64,000 nucleotides of DNA from Acinetobacter marinus (GTDB lineage Bacteria; Pseudomonadota; Gammaproteobacteria; Pseudomonadales; Moraxellaceae), in NCBI RefSeq assembly GCF_900096915.1, contig NZ_FMYK01000001.1, forward strand, positions 558,001 through 622,000. Direction: 5' to 3'. Shown here one piece after another: positions 8,617 through 17,073 of the stretch; the stretch's first letter is position 1, and each line of letters opens with the position of its first letter. The translations under genes were made by a program, and so were the position numbers. The notes under the pieces are model-generated. The model worked only from the letters and a program-made list of their open reading frames with translations. It ran no database searches and was not told the origin of the DNA.

Positions 8617-8701
8617 TGGTGGGGGCGGAGAGACTCGAACTCTCACGCCTTGCAGCGCTGGAACCTAAATCCAGTGCGTCTACCAATTTCGCCACGCCCC
8701 C
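8617..8701 (-). tRNA. tRNA-Leu(TAG)
   Basis: An 85-nt class II tRNA on the minus strand with encoded CCA (8617-8619). The acceptor stem is GGGGGCG/CGCCCCC. The anticodon stem CTGGA/TCCAG with loop TTTAGGT gives TAG. A long variable arm is present. It stands alone with its own promoter and terminator. Confidence 0.95.
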
Positions 8702-8712
8702 GATGTGTGCGT

Positions 8713-8741
8713 ATATTAGCAATGTGCTTTTCACTTGCCAA
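8713..8741 (-). promoter_or_regulatory. Sigma-70 promoter for tRNA-Leu(TAG)
   Basis: On the minus strand TTGGCA (8736-8741) and TAATAT (8713-8718) are separated by 17 bases. This places the start of transcription a few bases upstream of the mature tRNA. Confidence 0.75.
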
Positions 8742-8790
8742 GTACTTTTTTCATAAAAGTATCACAAGCGGGCATTAAATCATCAAATTC

Positions 8791-9618
8791 CTATTTTTTG
8801 CTTAATTTTAAATCACTTATCGCAGTTTTTATGCTTTTTGCACGATTCTCTAGTCGTTTAGCAAGCATGTGATCCAAAGCACTTTGATAGCATTGCAATG
8901 CTTCAGGCAACAGTGGAATCGCTCGCTGACAATGTGCGAGCGCCCAATCTTGATAGCTGTTCAGCACCTTGCCTTGCTGCTGAAATGGCTTCTGCCCGAT
9001 CAGAATTTCATAGAAAATCACCCCCAATGCATAAATGTCACTCTGCACAGATTTTGCCGATCCATGAAATAGTTCGGGCGCCATATAGGCTGGCGTCGCA
9101 TTGAGCGTTTGGCTGATGAGATTTGTAGCAGATATTTGAATGCTTTGACTTTGCGCAAAGTCGATGAGCCGAATCGCCCCCATAGCATCACTTAAAAAAT
9201 GTTTTAATTTTAAATCGCCATGTAGAAAGCCCAAACTGTGCAAGGTATCGACACATTCTGCGATTTTTATAAATTTTTCGATGCTTTGTTCAACATTGAG
9301 CGAGCTACAATCTATCGATATCATACAAGGCAATATGAGTATGTCAGAATCAGCCTGACATTTTTGTTTGAATTGTACCTGATCACAGATTTGATCAAGC
9401 TGAGAGAAACCTAAATCAAATAATTTCGCATTCATCGCCAATTCATACGAAAAACTGCTTTTTAACACCATATTTGCCGATTCACTCAAATATTTCAACA
9501 CAAAATCGTGATCCTGCTGGCGGATCAAATCAACGTACTGCCCTAACTTTCGACTAAAATCCGCATTGAGCGATTTGATCTTTTGATAAGGCAGTTTTGG
9601 ATCAAAGTTGATGTTCAT
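8791..9618 (-). CDS. Eukaryotic-type Ser/Thr protein kinase-like protein with altered metal-binding residues
   Basis: A soluble protein of 275 residues with the layout of a compact kinase domain. The small lobe contains a possible ATP lysine in FVLKYL (about residue 42). The catalytic loop reads HGDLKLKHFL, which keeps the catalytic Asp and Lys but has His where the Mg-binding Asn normally sits. The next motif is DFA instead of DFG. The activation segment ends TPAYMAPELFHG, a normal APE region, followed by SDIYALGVIFYEILIG. The fold is therefore intact, while metal handling may be altered or activity low. It overlaps the end of the patatin gene by 17 bases and is probably translated with it, suggesting a shared pathway. 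Its substrate is unknown. Confidence 0.8.
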   Translation of the reverse strand: MNINFDPKLPYQKIKSLNADFSRKLGQYVDLIRQQDHDFVLKYLSESANMVLKSSFSYELAMNAKLFDLGFSQLDQICDQVQFKQKCQADSDILILPCMISIDCSSLNVEQSIEKFIKIAECVDTLHSLGFLHGDLKLKHFLSDAMGAIRLIDFAQSQSIQISATNLISQTLNATPAYMAPELFHGSAKSVQSDIYALGVIFYEILIGQKPFQQQGKVLNSYQDWALAHCQRAIPLLPEALQCYQSALDHMLAKRLENRAKSIKTAISDLKLSKK

Positions 9619-11110
9619 GTGCTGAACCTTGATGTTGTTGCTGTCCAGACTTGAGCACAGTCAAACAATGTTCAATAGTTTTGCCGACTCGAGCATGCAT
9701 CTCTATACGACTGATCTTCGACCAAGTAGCGCGCTCACCTTCTTTTTGCAATTGCTTAAAGATTTTCTTATCAGGATTTTTGACCATCCATAGATAATGG
9801 TTGAGGTTATATTTCGCAGCGATGTTGATATCACCATAATAGCGCTGTCCAACGATGCCATAGCCATGATCAACCACACGCTGAATCAACGGAAAACTGG
9901 ATAAATTGTTGCGCGTAAAATCTAAACCTTGCATGGATAAAGTCTTGGCTTGATGACGAATAAAACGACTTGGCCAGCTGAGCAAATCTCGACGATAACG
10001 CTGAAAATCCGATTGCATGAACGGCACCACATGCGGATTGACCTGACAAGCGATGCTGTAATTAATATTATAAAGTCGAGCCATACGGATTTGTGGAAAA
10101 TCACTGCGCACACTGCCGTCAACCCAGTGCGTATTTGCCATATACGGTGTGTACACGCCATCATGGCGTTTAGTTTTGAGGCGGACAGGTGGAAAGAAAA
10201 ATGGAATCGCACAGGATGCTAATGTCGCACTCCACACCAACAACTCTGGCGACATGATTTCATTCATGATCCGTGGATTATAACCTGTGCTATATGGCGC
10301 CACTACAATCGAACAATGTCGACCCGACTTGGCAAAGGCTTCCTCAAAAGTATAATCCCCAAGATTGGCAATCAAGAATTTTTTTAGGGTGCCGATATCC
10401 GCTAGACCACCTTGATCTGCCAAAATTTGGTAAATACTGCGATATTTAAAGGCATGGTCAATAAAACCATCGCCTTGGATAAAATCCATCAGCTCTTGAT
10501 CATTATGCGTTGCCAACATCGCCGCCATGATCGCACCCGCACTAGAGCCTGAAAATACTTTTGGTAATAAATCTTGCTCATACAGCACTTTACACACACC
10601 AAGATGAAAAATACCCAGTGTCGCACCGCCTGAGAACATCAATGCAGGCTGACCATAAGCTTTTAAAGCGCCTTCGAAATATTCGATTTTTTCGGCGCGA
10701 TTAAATGCAGTGAACTCATCGGAAGCGATATGAGCAAAAGCTTTACTCATGCTATCGACATAATCTTCAATCAGTTTCTTTGTCCCTGTAAAAGTTTGAT
10801 TATAAAGTAAGGGATGCGCAATATTGGCAATATCAAAGTTTAAACCTTCGCGCAAATATTCTGCCAAATCAAGCTGTTGATCATTTTCAATCAATCGCTT
10901 CATCCGCACCAAACGCTGTGCCAAAAATGGATACCCGTAATGTGGCGAAGTATTATCAAATTTCCATGCTTCCAGACCCGTCGCCTCATCCAACTGCTGC
11001 GCAATAGTTTTCCATTCATTATAATTCTCGGCGTGTTGCAAATCACGCTTCAGTGAAGCGATCAAATAGCGTTGGTGACCATTAAGATGAGCATCGTTGT
11101 ATATCGGCAT
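9602..11110 (-). CDS. Patatin-like phospholipase with DUF3336 N-terminal domain
   Basis: A lipid acyl hydrolase of 502 residues from the ATG at 11110; four extra codons upstream start with TTG. Residues about 1-140 form the DUF3336-type helical region seen in bacterial, yeast and plant triacylglycerol-lipase-like patatins. The patatin domain follows: oxyanion-hole motif FSGGATLGIFHLG, nucleophile elbow GSSAGA (catalytic Ser), and the dyad Asp in WVDGSVRSDFP. No signal peptide is present, so it acts in the cytoplasm or at the membrane surface. The downstream kinase-like gene overlaps it. Substrate (phospholipid, neutral lipid or storage lipid) cannot be read from the sequence. Confidence 0.88.
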   Translation of the reverse strand: MPIYNDAHLNGHQRYLIASLKRDLQHAENYNEWKTIAQQLDEATGLEAWKFDNTSPHYGYPFLAQRLVRMKRLIENDQQLDLAEYLREGLNFDIANIAHPLLYNQTFTGTKKLIEDYVDSMSKAFAHIASDEFTAFNRAEKIEYFEGALKAYGQPALMFSGGATLGIFHLGVCKVLYEQDLLPKVFSGSSAGAIMAAMLATHNDQELMDFIQGDGFIDHAFKYRSIYQILADQGGLADIGTLKKFLIANLGDYTFEEAFAKSGRHCSIVVAPYSTGYNPRIMNEIMSPELLVWSATLASCAIPFFFPPVRLKTKRHDGVYTPYMANTHWVDGSVRSDFPQIRMARLYNINYSIACQVNPHVVPFMQSDFQRYRRDLLSWPSRFIRHQAKTLSMQGLDFTRNNLSSFPLIQRVVDHGYGIVGQRYYGDINIAAKYNLNHYLWMVKNPDKKIFKQLQKEGERATWSKISRIEMHARVGKTIEHCLTVLKSGQQQHQGSAHEHQL

Positions 11111-11237
11111 AGAAAGCACCAAGTTGATTTTTATTGCATTTATTTAGGCATTGAAATCATAGCATGACACGAAGCCATCTGCTGACTGTAGCGTTTTGTA
11201 GTTGTCTAACAAGTTTTAAAAGTTAATTCAGTTGTAT

Positions 11238-11270
11238 TAAAAAAGCCCTAAACCGTAATTTAGAGCTTTT
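11238..11270 (-). terminator. Rho-independent terminator of cysN
   Basis: An 11-bp stem with one wobble pair (11242-11252/11259-11269) is followed on the minus strand by a T run. The plus side is also T-rich, but no plus-strand gene ends here. Confidence 0.75.
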
Positions 11271-11310
11271 CTTTTTTTAAGTTTACTTTTGAATTAAAGA
11301 AACTGTCGAA

Positions 11311-12939
11311 TTAAAGCTGAACAATCGCCTTAATCTGCGCCACCGCTTCATCGACGGTTTTAGCAGTGATTTCAGTATCTGCAAGCTCAGCTTGATCGAC
11401 AAGTACAGTGATACCAGTTTCACGAAGTAAATTGATGCTGTCTGCATTCAAGTTCGCTTGTGCAATCACCACAATACCGTCCGAGAGTGAGGCACGTTCA
11501 AGCTGTTGCGACTGTGCAAATAGCTCAGCAGTCACCGCCAATACCGCAGGCTTTTGACCAAGTCGTGCTGCACGATCTTCAGCAGTCACAGGTTGTGCGC
11601 TATCAGACACTTGCGCCAAATCTTCGATCATCGCTGCGCCAATCGTGACATTGCTCAAACGATCAATAAAGATAAATGCACCTGTATGACGACTGTCTTG
11701 ATAATGATCAAACACGATTGGACGGTCAAATTCAACAGTAATATCCGCAATACCGTTGAGCTCTAACTGATCAACCTGACCATGCTCAAGCGTATTCACG
11801 TCGATACGATGGTTAATACGGGTGACTTTGGCAGGGACACTTTGCACGCCAACTTTGACGTTGTACAACTTGCCCACCACGAGCGGATGGTCACTCATCC
11901 ACACCACAGTCGAACGCACTGCACGAGATACAGACGGTAATGCGCTTGGGTGCGTGATCAAATCACCACGGCTAATGTCGATTTCATCATTTAAAGTCAA
12001 AGTGACGGCTTGACCAACTTGCGCCTGATCAAGATTGCCATCATAAGTCACGATTTCTTTGACGGTACTGCGTTTTCCTGAAGGAAGCGCAACAATCTCG
12101 TCACCAACTTTCACCGCACCAAGCGCAATCGTGCCTGCAAAACCACGGAAGTCGAGGTTTGGACGATTAACGTATTGCACAGGCAGACGGAAATCTTGCT
12201 TCTTGGCATCACGAGTGATTTCAACGGTTTCCAAGATATTCATCAAAGTTTGTGCTTGGTAACCATTCTCGTAGTACCACGGCGTACTTTCTGATGGATT
12301 GACCACGTTGTCGCCGTTCAATGCAGAAATCGGCACAAAACGAATGTCTTTAGGCTGACGGTCGCCCAACTGCTCAACAAAAGCATAATAATCTTGGCGA
12401 ATTTGATCGAATTTGTCTTGAGAAAATTCCACCAAATCCATCTTGTTAATTGCCACCACGATGTTACGAATACCGAGTAATGCAGCAATAAAAGTATGAC
12501 GACGAGTTTGCGTCTGTACGCCATAACGTGCATCAATCAAGATGATCGCAAGATCACAGGTCGATGCGCCTGTAGCCATATTGCGAGTATATTGCTCATG
12601 TCCTGGGGTATCTGCGATGATAAATTTACGCTTTTCCGTGGAGAAATAACGATACGCCACATCGATGGTAATGCCCTGTTCACGTTCTGCTTGCAGACCA
12701 TCAACTAAGAGCGCAAGATCAACTTTTTCACCTTGTGTCCCGACTTTTTTACTGTCACGTTGTACTGCTTCGAGTTGATCTTCATAGATCATTTTCGAGT
12801 CATGCAACAAGCGACCAATCAAGGTACTTTTACCATCATCGACATTACCGCAAGTCAGAAAACGCAATAAGTCTTTTTGTTCGTGCTGTTTGAGATATGC
12901 CAAAATATCTTGGCTAATCAGTTCGGATTGATGCGACAT
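11311..12939 (-). CDS. cysN: Sulfate adenylyltransferase subunit 1 (GTPase) with extra C-terminal domain
   Basis: CysN is the GTPase subunit that drives ATP sulfurylase (with CysD) to make adenosine 5'-phosphosulfate for sulfate assimilation. The 542 residues open with a translation-factor-type GTPase: G1 GNVDDGKST, G2 region REQGITIDVA, G3 DTPGHE, G4 NKMD. Two beta-barrel domains follow, ending near residue 440 (FIDRLSNVTIGAAM). E. coli CysN (475 residues) ends soon after that point. Here about 100 more residues follow, with no Walker A motif, so this is not a working CysC kinase domain, although the last 25 residues resemble the end of APS kinase. It lies 112 bases after cysD on the same strand. 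Confidence 0.93.
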   Translation of the reverse strand: MSHQSELISQDILAYLKQHEQKDLLRFLTCGNVDDGKSTLIGRLLHDSKMIYEDQLEAVQRDSKKVGTQGEKVDLALLVDGLQAEREQGITIDVAYRYFSTEKRKFIIADTPGHEQYTRNMATGASTCDLAIILIDARYGVQTQTRRHTFIAALLGIRNIVVAINKMDLVEFSQDKFDQIRQDYYAFVEQLGDRQPKDIRFVPISALNGDNVVNPSESTPWYYENGYQAQTLMNILETVEITRDAKKQDFRLPVQYVNRPNLDFRGFAGTIALGAVKVGDEIVALPSGKRSTVKEIVTYDGNLDQAQVGQAVTLTLNDEIDISRGDLITHPSALPSVSRAVRSTVVWMSDHPLVVGKLYNVKVGVQSVPAKVTRINHRIDVNTLEHGQVDQLELNGIADITVEFDRPIVFDHYQDSRHTGAFIFIDRLSNVTIGAAMIEDLAQVSDSAQPVTAEDRAARLGQKPAVLAVTAELFAQSQQLERASLSDGIVVIAQANLNADSINLLRETGITVLVDQAELADTEITAKTVDEAVAQIKAIVQL

Positions 12940-13051
12940 TTATATTCCGCCTAATATTCTTTAAAAACTTTACCAGTTAAAAACTTAAATCAGTTATTGC
13001 AGTGAAAAACCAAACCACATGCAATCAACAATGAAATGCAGTGAGAAAAAA

Positions 13052-13960
13052 TTAGAAGTAACCTTCTTGCTTTTTCTTTTCCATTGAACCTGCTTCATCA
13101 TGGTCAATCATTCGACCTTGACGCTCAGAACTGGTGGTTAGGAGCATTTCTTGGATAATGTCAGGCAAGGTATCCGCTTTTGACTCGACCGCACCTGTCA
13201 GTGGATAACAGCCCAGTGTACGGAAACGCACCGATTTCTTTTCAGGCACTTCATTTTCACGCAGTGGGAAGCGCTCGTCATCAATCATGATCAAGGTGCC
13301 ATCACGCTCAACCACAGGACGCTCAGCAGCGTAATACAATGGCACAATTGGAATCTGCTCAAGGTAGATATATTGCCAAATGTCTAGCTCAGTCCAGTTT
13401 GAGAGTGGGAATACACGGATACTTTCGCCTTGATTGACTTTACCATTGTAGATATTCCACAGCTCGGGACGTTGGTTTTTTGGATCCCAACGGTGCTTGC
13501 TGTCACGGAAAGAATAAACACGCTCTTTGGCACGTGATTTTTCCTCATCACGACGTGCCCCGCCAAATGCCGCATCGAATTTATATTTATCCAATGCTTG
13601 CTTTAAGGCTTGGGTTTTCATGATGTCGGTATATTTCGAGCTACCATGATCAAAAGGGTTAATACCCTGCGCCATGCCTTCAAGATTTTTATGTTCGATC
13701 AATTCCAGACCATTTTTCTTCACCATCTCATCACGGAAGGTGATCATGTCTTTGAATTTCCAACCTGTATTGACGTGCATCAATGGAAATGGGAGCTTTG
13801 CAGGATAGAATGCCTTCATCGCAAGATGCAGCATCACCGCCGAATCTTTACCGATCGAATACAGCATTACAGGGTTATCAAACTCTGCTGCAACCTCTCG
13901 AATAATATGAATACTTTCAGCTTCAAGCTGTTTTAGGTGGGTTAATCTTTCGTCAGACAT
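13052..13960 (-). CDS. cysD: Sulfate adenylyltransferase subunit 2
   Basis: CysD carries the ATP sulfurylase active site and forms adenosine 5'-phosphosulfate with CysN. The start at 13960 gives 302 residues, the family length; the longer frame adds 25 residues without similarity. The N-type ATP pyrophosphatase motif YSIGKDSAVMLHLA lies near residue 35. Family signatures DEEKSRAKERVYSFRD and the C-terminal KKKQEGYF are present. It is the first gene of the cysD-cysN unit. No clear CysB site was identified upstream. Confidence 0.95.
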   Translation of the reverse strand: MSDERLTHLKQLEAESIHIIREVAAEFDNPVMLYSIGKDSAVMLHLAMKAFYPAKLPFPLMHVNTGWKFKDMITFRDEMVKKNGLELIEHKNLEGMAQGINPFDHGSSKYTDIMKTQALKQALDKYKFDAAFGGARRDEEKSRAKERVYSFRDSKHRWDPKNQRPELWNIYNGKVNQGESIRVFPLSNWTELDIWQYIYLEQIPIVPLYYAAERPVVERDGTLIMIDDERFPLRENEVPEKKSVRFRTLGCYPLTGAVESKADTLPDIIQEMLLTTSSERQGRMIDHDEAGSMEKKKQEGYF

Positions 13961-14360
13961 TAAGGAGACCCTACTACGATTCCAATCAAATATTCCAATC
14001 AACACGTTTTCAAAAACGCATGACGCATACAACAAGGTGTTAAATTTCAGGCAGGTAGTCTAGCATACAACTGGCTAACTTTCTGAATGCTATGCCGATA
14101 TTCTGCCGTACACATAGATTTTCAAGTCGATGACATGAATATTTGCGATATATTGATGAAATTACAACATATATGTTTTTTGCATGTTGTTATGAATAAA
14201 TGTGATAAGTAGATACTCAAACCCTCTCATTTTTTGTAATCATCACGAATGTATAACCTAGAATAATCGAACCAGCAATTCAATTGCACTCTATGAATAA
14301 CATAGCCATTTTCGACAAAATTTCGTATCATATGCACCTCAATTTTGAGGGCTTGTACAG
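13961..14360. other. Divergent intergenic region between cysD and nudJ
   Basis: 400 bases, AT-rich, between two divergent genes. It must hold the promoters for the cys genes and for the nudJ-purB cluster. I see GAGGG upstream of the nudJ ATG, but no confident -35/-10 pair, hairpin, RNA gene or coding frame. Confidence 0.5.
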
Positions 14361-14882
14361 ATGGCGAATACTTCAAATTTAGTATCATCACACGCAACAT
14401 CAGCGTGGACTGCACATGTTACCGTAGCGACTGTGGTACAGCGTGAAGATCGCTTCTTGTTGGTTGAAGAACATAGCGAGGGTTTTAGTCATACTGTATT
14501 TAACCAACCTGCGGGACATGTCGAAGCAGGTGAAACCGTGATCCAAGCTGCCCTCCGTGAAACTTTAGAGGAAACAGCTTGGCGAGTGGAAATTACCGAT
14601 TTGCTTGGCATCTATAGTTATACCCCGCCGATGTTTCCTGATCGTACTTATTATCGTTTTTGTTTCTTAGCGAATGCGCTTGAGCATACACAGCAGGATT
14701 TAGATGATGGCATCGTGCAAGCGCACTGGATGACATTTGAGGAATTGCAACTGACTGCACGTGCACGGAGTCCATTGGTGATTCGAGCGATTGAAGATGC
14801 TTTGGCTGGTAAGAAGTATCCCGTCGATTTGATTTATGAACATCCATTTGCGCAAGTTTCAGCCTCACCCTTTACCGCTTGA
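14361..14882 (+). CDS. nudJ: Nudix hydrolase, NudJ family phosphatase
   Basis: A Nudix pyrophosphohydrolase of 173 residues. The Nudix box spans about residues 54-76 (GHVEAGETVIQAALRETLEE), with the required Gly, Glu, Arg-Glu and Glu-Glu. NudJ acts on nucleoside tri- and diphosphates and on thiamine-pyrophosphate-like substrates. The order nudJ-mnmA-hflD-purB is the same as in E. coli, which supports the NudJ call over other Nudix members. GAGGG lies 8-12 bases before the ATG. First gene of the cluster. Confidence 0.85.
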   Translation: MANTSNLVSSHATSAWTAHVTVATVVQREDRFLLVEEHSEGFSHTVFNQPAGHVEAGETVIQAALRETLEETAWRVEITDLLGIYSYTPPMFPDRTYYRFCFLANALEHTQQDLDDGIVQAHWMTFEELQLTARARSPLVIRAIEDALAGKKYPVDLIYEHPFAQVSASPFTA

Positions 14883-14968
14883 GTTGATTTAAACGCTTTA
14901 AACGCCATATAGGCTTTTAAACTGCCTTGTTAATTTTAGGCTCTAATTTTTTGGAACAACATTCTCCT

Positions 14969-16132
14969 ATGACTGATCACAATGCTCATACTCCACAAAA
15001 CACACATGTCATTGTCGGCATGTCTGGCGGTGTGGACTCTTCAGTTTCTGCGGCACTTTTACTTGAACAAGGTTATCAAGTCGAAGGCTTATTTATGAAG
15101 AATTGGGAGGAAGATGACGGTACGGAATATTGCACGGCACTGGAAGATTTAGCCGATGCGCAAGCGGTTGCTGATCGGCTAGGGATTCAGCTCCATACCG
15201 CGAATTTTGCCTCAGAATACTGGGATCGTGTCTTTGAGCATTTCTTGGCGGAATATTCCGCAGGACGCACGCCAAATCCTGACATTCTCTGTAATAAAGA
15301 AATTAAATTCCGTGCATTTTTGGACTATGCCATGACGTTGGGCGCAGACTATATTGCCACAGGTCACTACGCACGCCGTGGGCAAACTTTGCAAAATAGT
15401 CAAGGCGAAAGCTATGCGCCACTGCTTCGTGGTGTGGACAATAATAAAGATCAAACCTATTTCCTACATGCCGTACACGGTCGTGAGATCAATAAAACCT
15501 TATTCCCAGTTGGTGAGTTAGAAAAACCACAAGTGCGTGAAATTGCCAAGAAATATGATCTTGCCACAGCGACTAAAAAAGACTCGACGGGGATTTGCTT
15601 TATCGGTGAGCGTCGCTTTAGTGATTTCTTAAAGCAATATCTGCCCGCTCAAGCTGGGGAAATTGTTTTGGAAGATGGTAAAGTCATCGGCGAACATCAT
15701 GGCTTAATGTATTACACACTTGGTCAACGAGGCGGGATTGGCATTGGCGGATTAAAAGATGTGGCTGAAGGTGCATGGTTCGTATTGCACAAAGACATTG
15801 CAAATAATCGACTTGTCGTTGGTCAAGGACATGAACATCCGCTGATGCTCAGTCATAGTCTTGACAGTGAAAACATTGACTGGATCGCAGGCGAACAAGC
15901 CATTCCGACGACTGGACTGCGTTGTACTGCAAAAACACGCTATCGCCAACCCGATCAAGACTGTACAATATTTCCACATCCTGATTTTGCACAGGGCGTA
16001 CGTGTGGTGTTTGATCAAGCGCAACGTGCCGCAACGCCTGGGCAATCTGTTGTGTTTTATCAAGATCAAGTGTGTTTGGGTGGTGGTGTGATTCGCAGTA
16101 TTGACGCACCTTTACCGCAATACTTAGTTTAA
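14969..16132 (+). CDS. mnmA: tRNA-specific 2-thiouridylase
   Basis: MnmA thiolates U34 of tRNAs for Glu, Gln and Lys using ATP and sulfur relayed from IscS through the Tus system. The 387 residues start at the ATG at 14969; the frame upstream begins at TTG. The PP-loop GMSGGVDSSVSAALL lies near residue 18. The first active-site Cys is in NPDILCNKEIKF, and the second is in KDSTGICFIGER, as the family requires. The C-terminal beta-barrel includes YTLGQRGGIGIGG. Second gene of the nudJ-mnmA-hflD-purB cluster. Confidence 0.96.
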   Translation: MTDHNAHTPQNTHVIVGMSGGVDSSVSAALLLEQGYQVEGLFMKNWEEDDGTEYCTALEDLADAQAVADRLGIQLHTANFASEYWDRVFEHFLAEYSAGRTPNPDILCNKEIKFRAFLDYAMTLGADYIATGHYARRGQTLQNSQGESYAPLLRGVDNNKDQTYFLHAVHGREINKTLFPVGELEKPQVREIAKKYDLATATKKDSTGICFIGERRFSDFLKQYLPAQAGEIVLEDGKVIGEHHGLMYYTLGQRGGIGIGGLKDVAEGAWFVLHKDIANNRLVVGQGHEHPLMLSHSLDSENIDWIAGEQAIPTTGLRCTAKTRYRQPDQDCTIFPHPDFAQGVRVVFDQAQRAATPGQSVVFYQDQVCLGGGVIRSIDAPLPQYLV

Positions 16133-16244
16133 GCTATTTGGTTTGAGCTATTTAGCTTGATGGATTTAACGTGATCAGTTGATTTTAAAATTTCAATCGT
16201 AGCTAGCCTAGCAAGGCAACCTAACCGTTACAAGGCAATAGTAC

Positions 16245-17009
16245 ATGACCGATCTTAGCCCTTTTCAGCCAAGCGTGACGCTCAGCCGTGAACAGCATCA
16301 GGTGCTGGCGCTGGCTGCGGTGTTTCAGGCAGCGCAGATTGTGCATCTGATTGCCCTCCGTGGCAGTCAAGCGGTACATGATACAGGTGATCAATACAGT
16401 CAAACGCTATTGCAAGCGGCTCTAAATATTCGTGCAACGGACAATCCCAATCAAAATAGTTTATTATTTTTTGGCTCACTTGAGCATTTGGGTTTAGGTT
16501 TACGCACACTCGAACAAAGTCTGATTGCGCCTTACGATCCACAGCCGAAGCATCGTTTTCCACGCTTTAAATTGCCTGCAAGTAAACAGACTTTGGCTTA
16601 TGCGATGGCTATGCTACAGCTCTCAAGCAAGGTCTACAGTAATAAAGATTTTCAGCAGAAAATTCTCAACACTCAGCAACAGATCATTCGTCAGTTGACT
16701 TTTTTTGAGCATAATTTTCAGCATCAAAGTATCATTCAAAGCCTAGCGACGTTATATACAGACACCGCAAGTACCATGAAGCCTCGGATTATGGTCAAGG
16801 GCACTGCTCGCACCTTTAAGAATCCGCATGATGTGGCGCTGATCCGAGCGATGTTATTTACAGGTTTACAATCGGCGCATTATTGGCGACAGCTAGGCGG
16901 TAGTCCGTGGAAAATGATTTTCACCAAATCCAAAACGCTTAAACAGATTCGTTATTTTGCTTCGATACAATATCAGCAAAGTCAAAAAGAGATGGTTCAT
17001 GATGGTTAA
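16245..17009 (+). CDS. hflD: High-frequency lysogenization protein HflD homologue
   Basis: 254 residues, longer than the 213 of E. coli HflD, mainly helical. The N-terminal half contains QHQVLALAAVFQAAQIVHLIA and the C-terminal part VKGTARTFKNPHDVALIRAMLFTGLQSAHYWRQLGG, the recognisable HflD region where E. coli has RALLLAGIRAAVLWRQ. In E. coli it sits at the membrane and affects lambda CII, but its normal role is unclear. The assignment rests on this segment and on its place between mnmA and purB. Confidence 0.9.
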   Translation: MTDLSPFQPSVTLSREQHQVLALAAVFQAAQIVHLIALRGSQAVHDTGDQYSQTLLQAALNIRATDNPNQNSLLFFGSLEHLGLGLRTLEQSLIAPYDPQPKHRFPRFKLPASKQTLAYAMAMLQLSSKVYSNKDFQQKILNTQQQIIRQLTFFEHNFQHQSIIQSLATLYTDTASTMKPRIMVKGTARTFKNPHDVALIRAMLFTGLQSAHYWRQLGGSPWKMIFTKSKTLKQIRYFASIQYQQSQKEMVHDG

Positions 17010-17073
17010 TCATCTCGCTGAACATACGATTTTAATTTCCCTCAATTTTCCCTTTAATGTCTAAGGAATTGTC

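Noticed and set aside
8462..8778. Two frames of 90-97 codons on opposite strands
   Set aside because: Both cross tRNA-Leu(TAG) and its terminator, and their sequences are translations of the tRNA.
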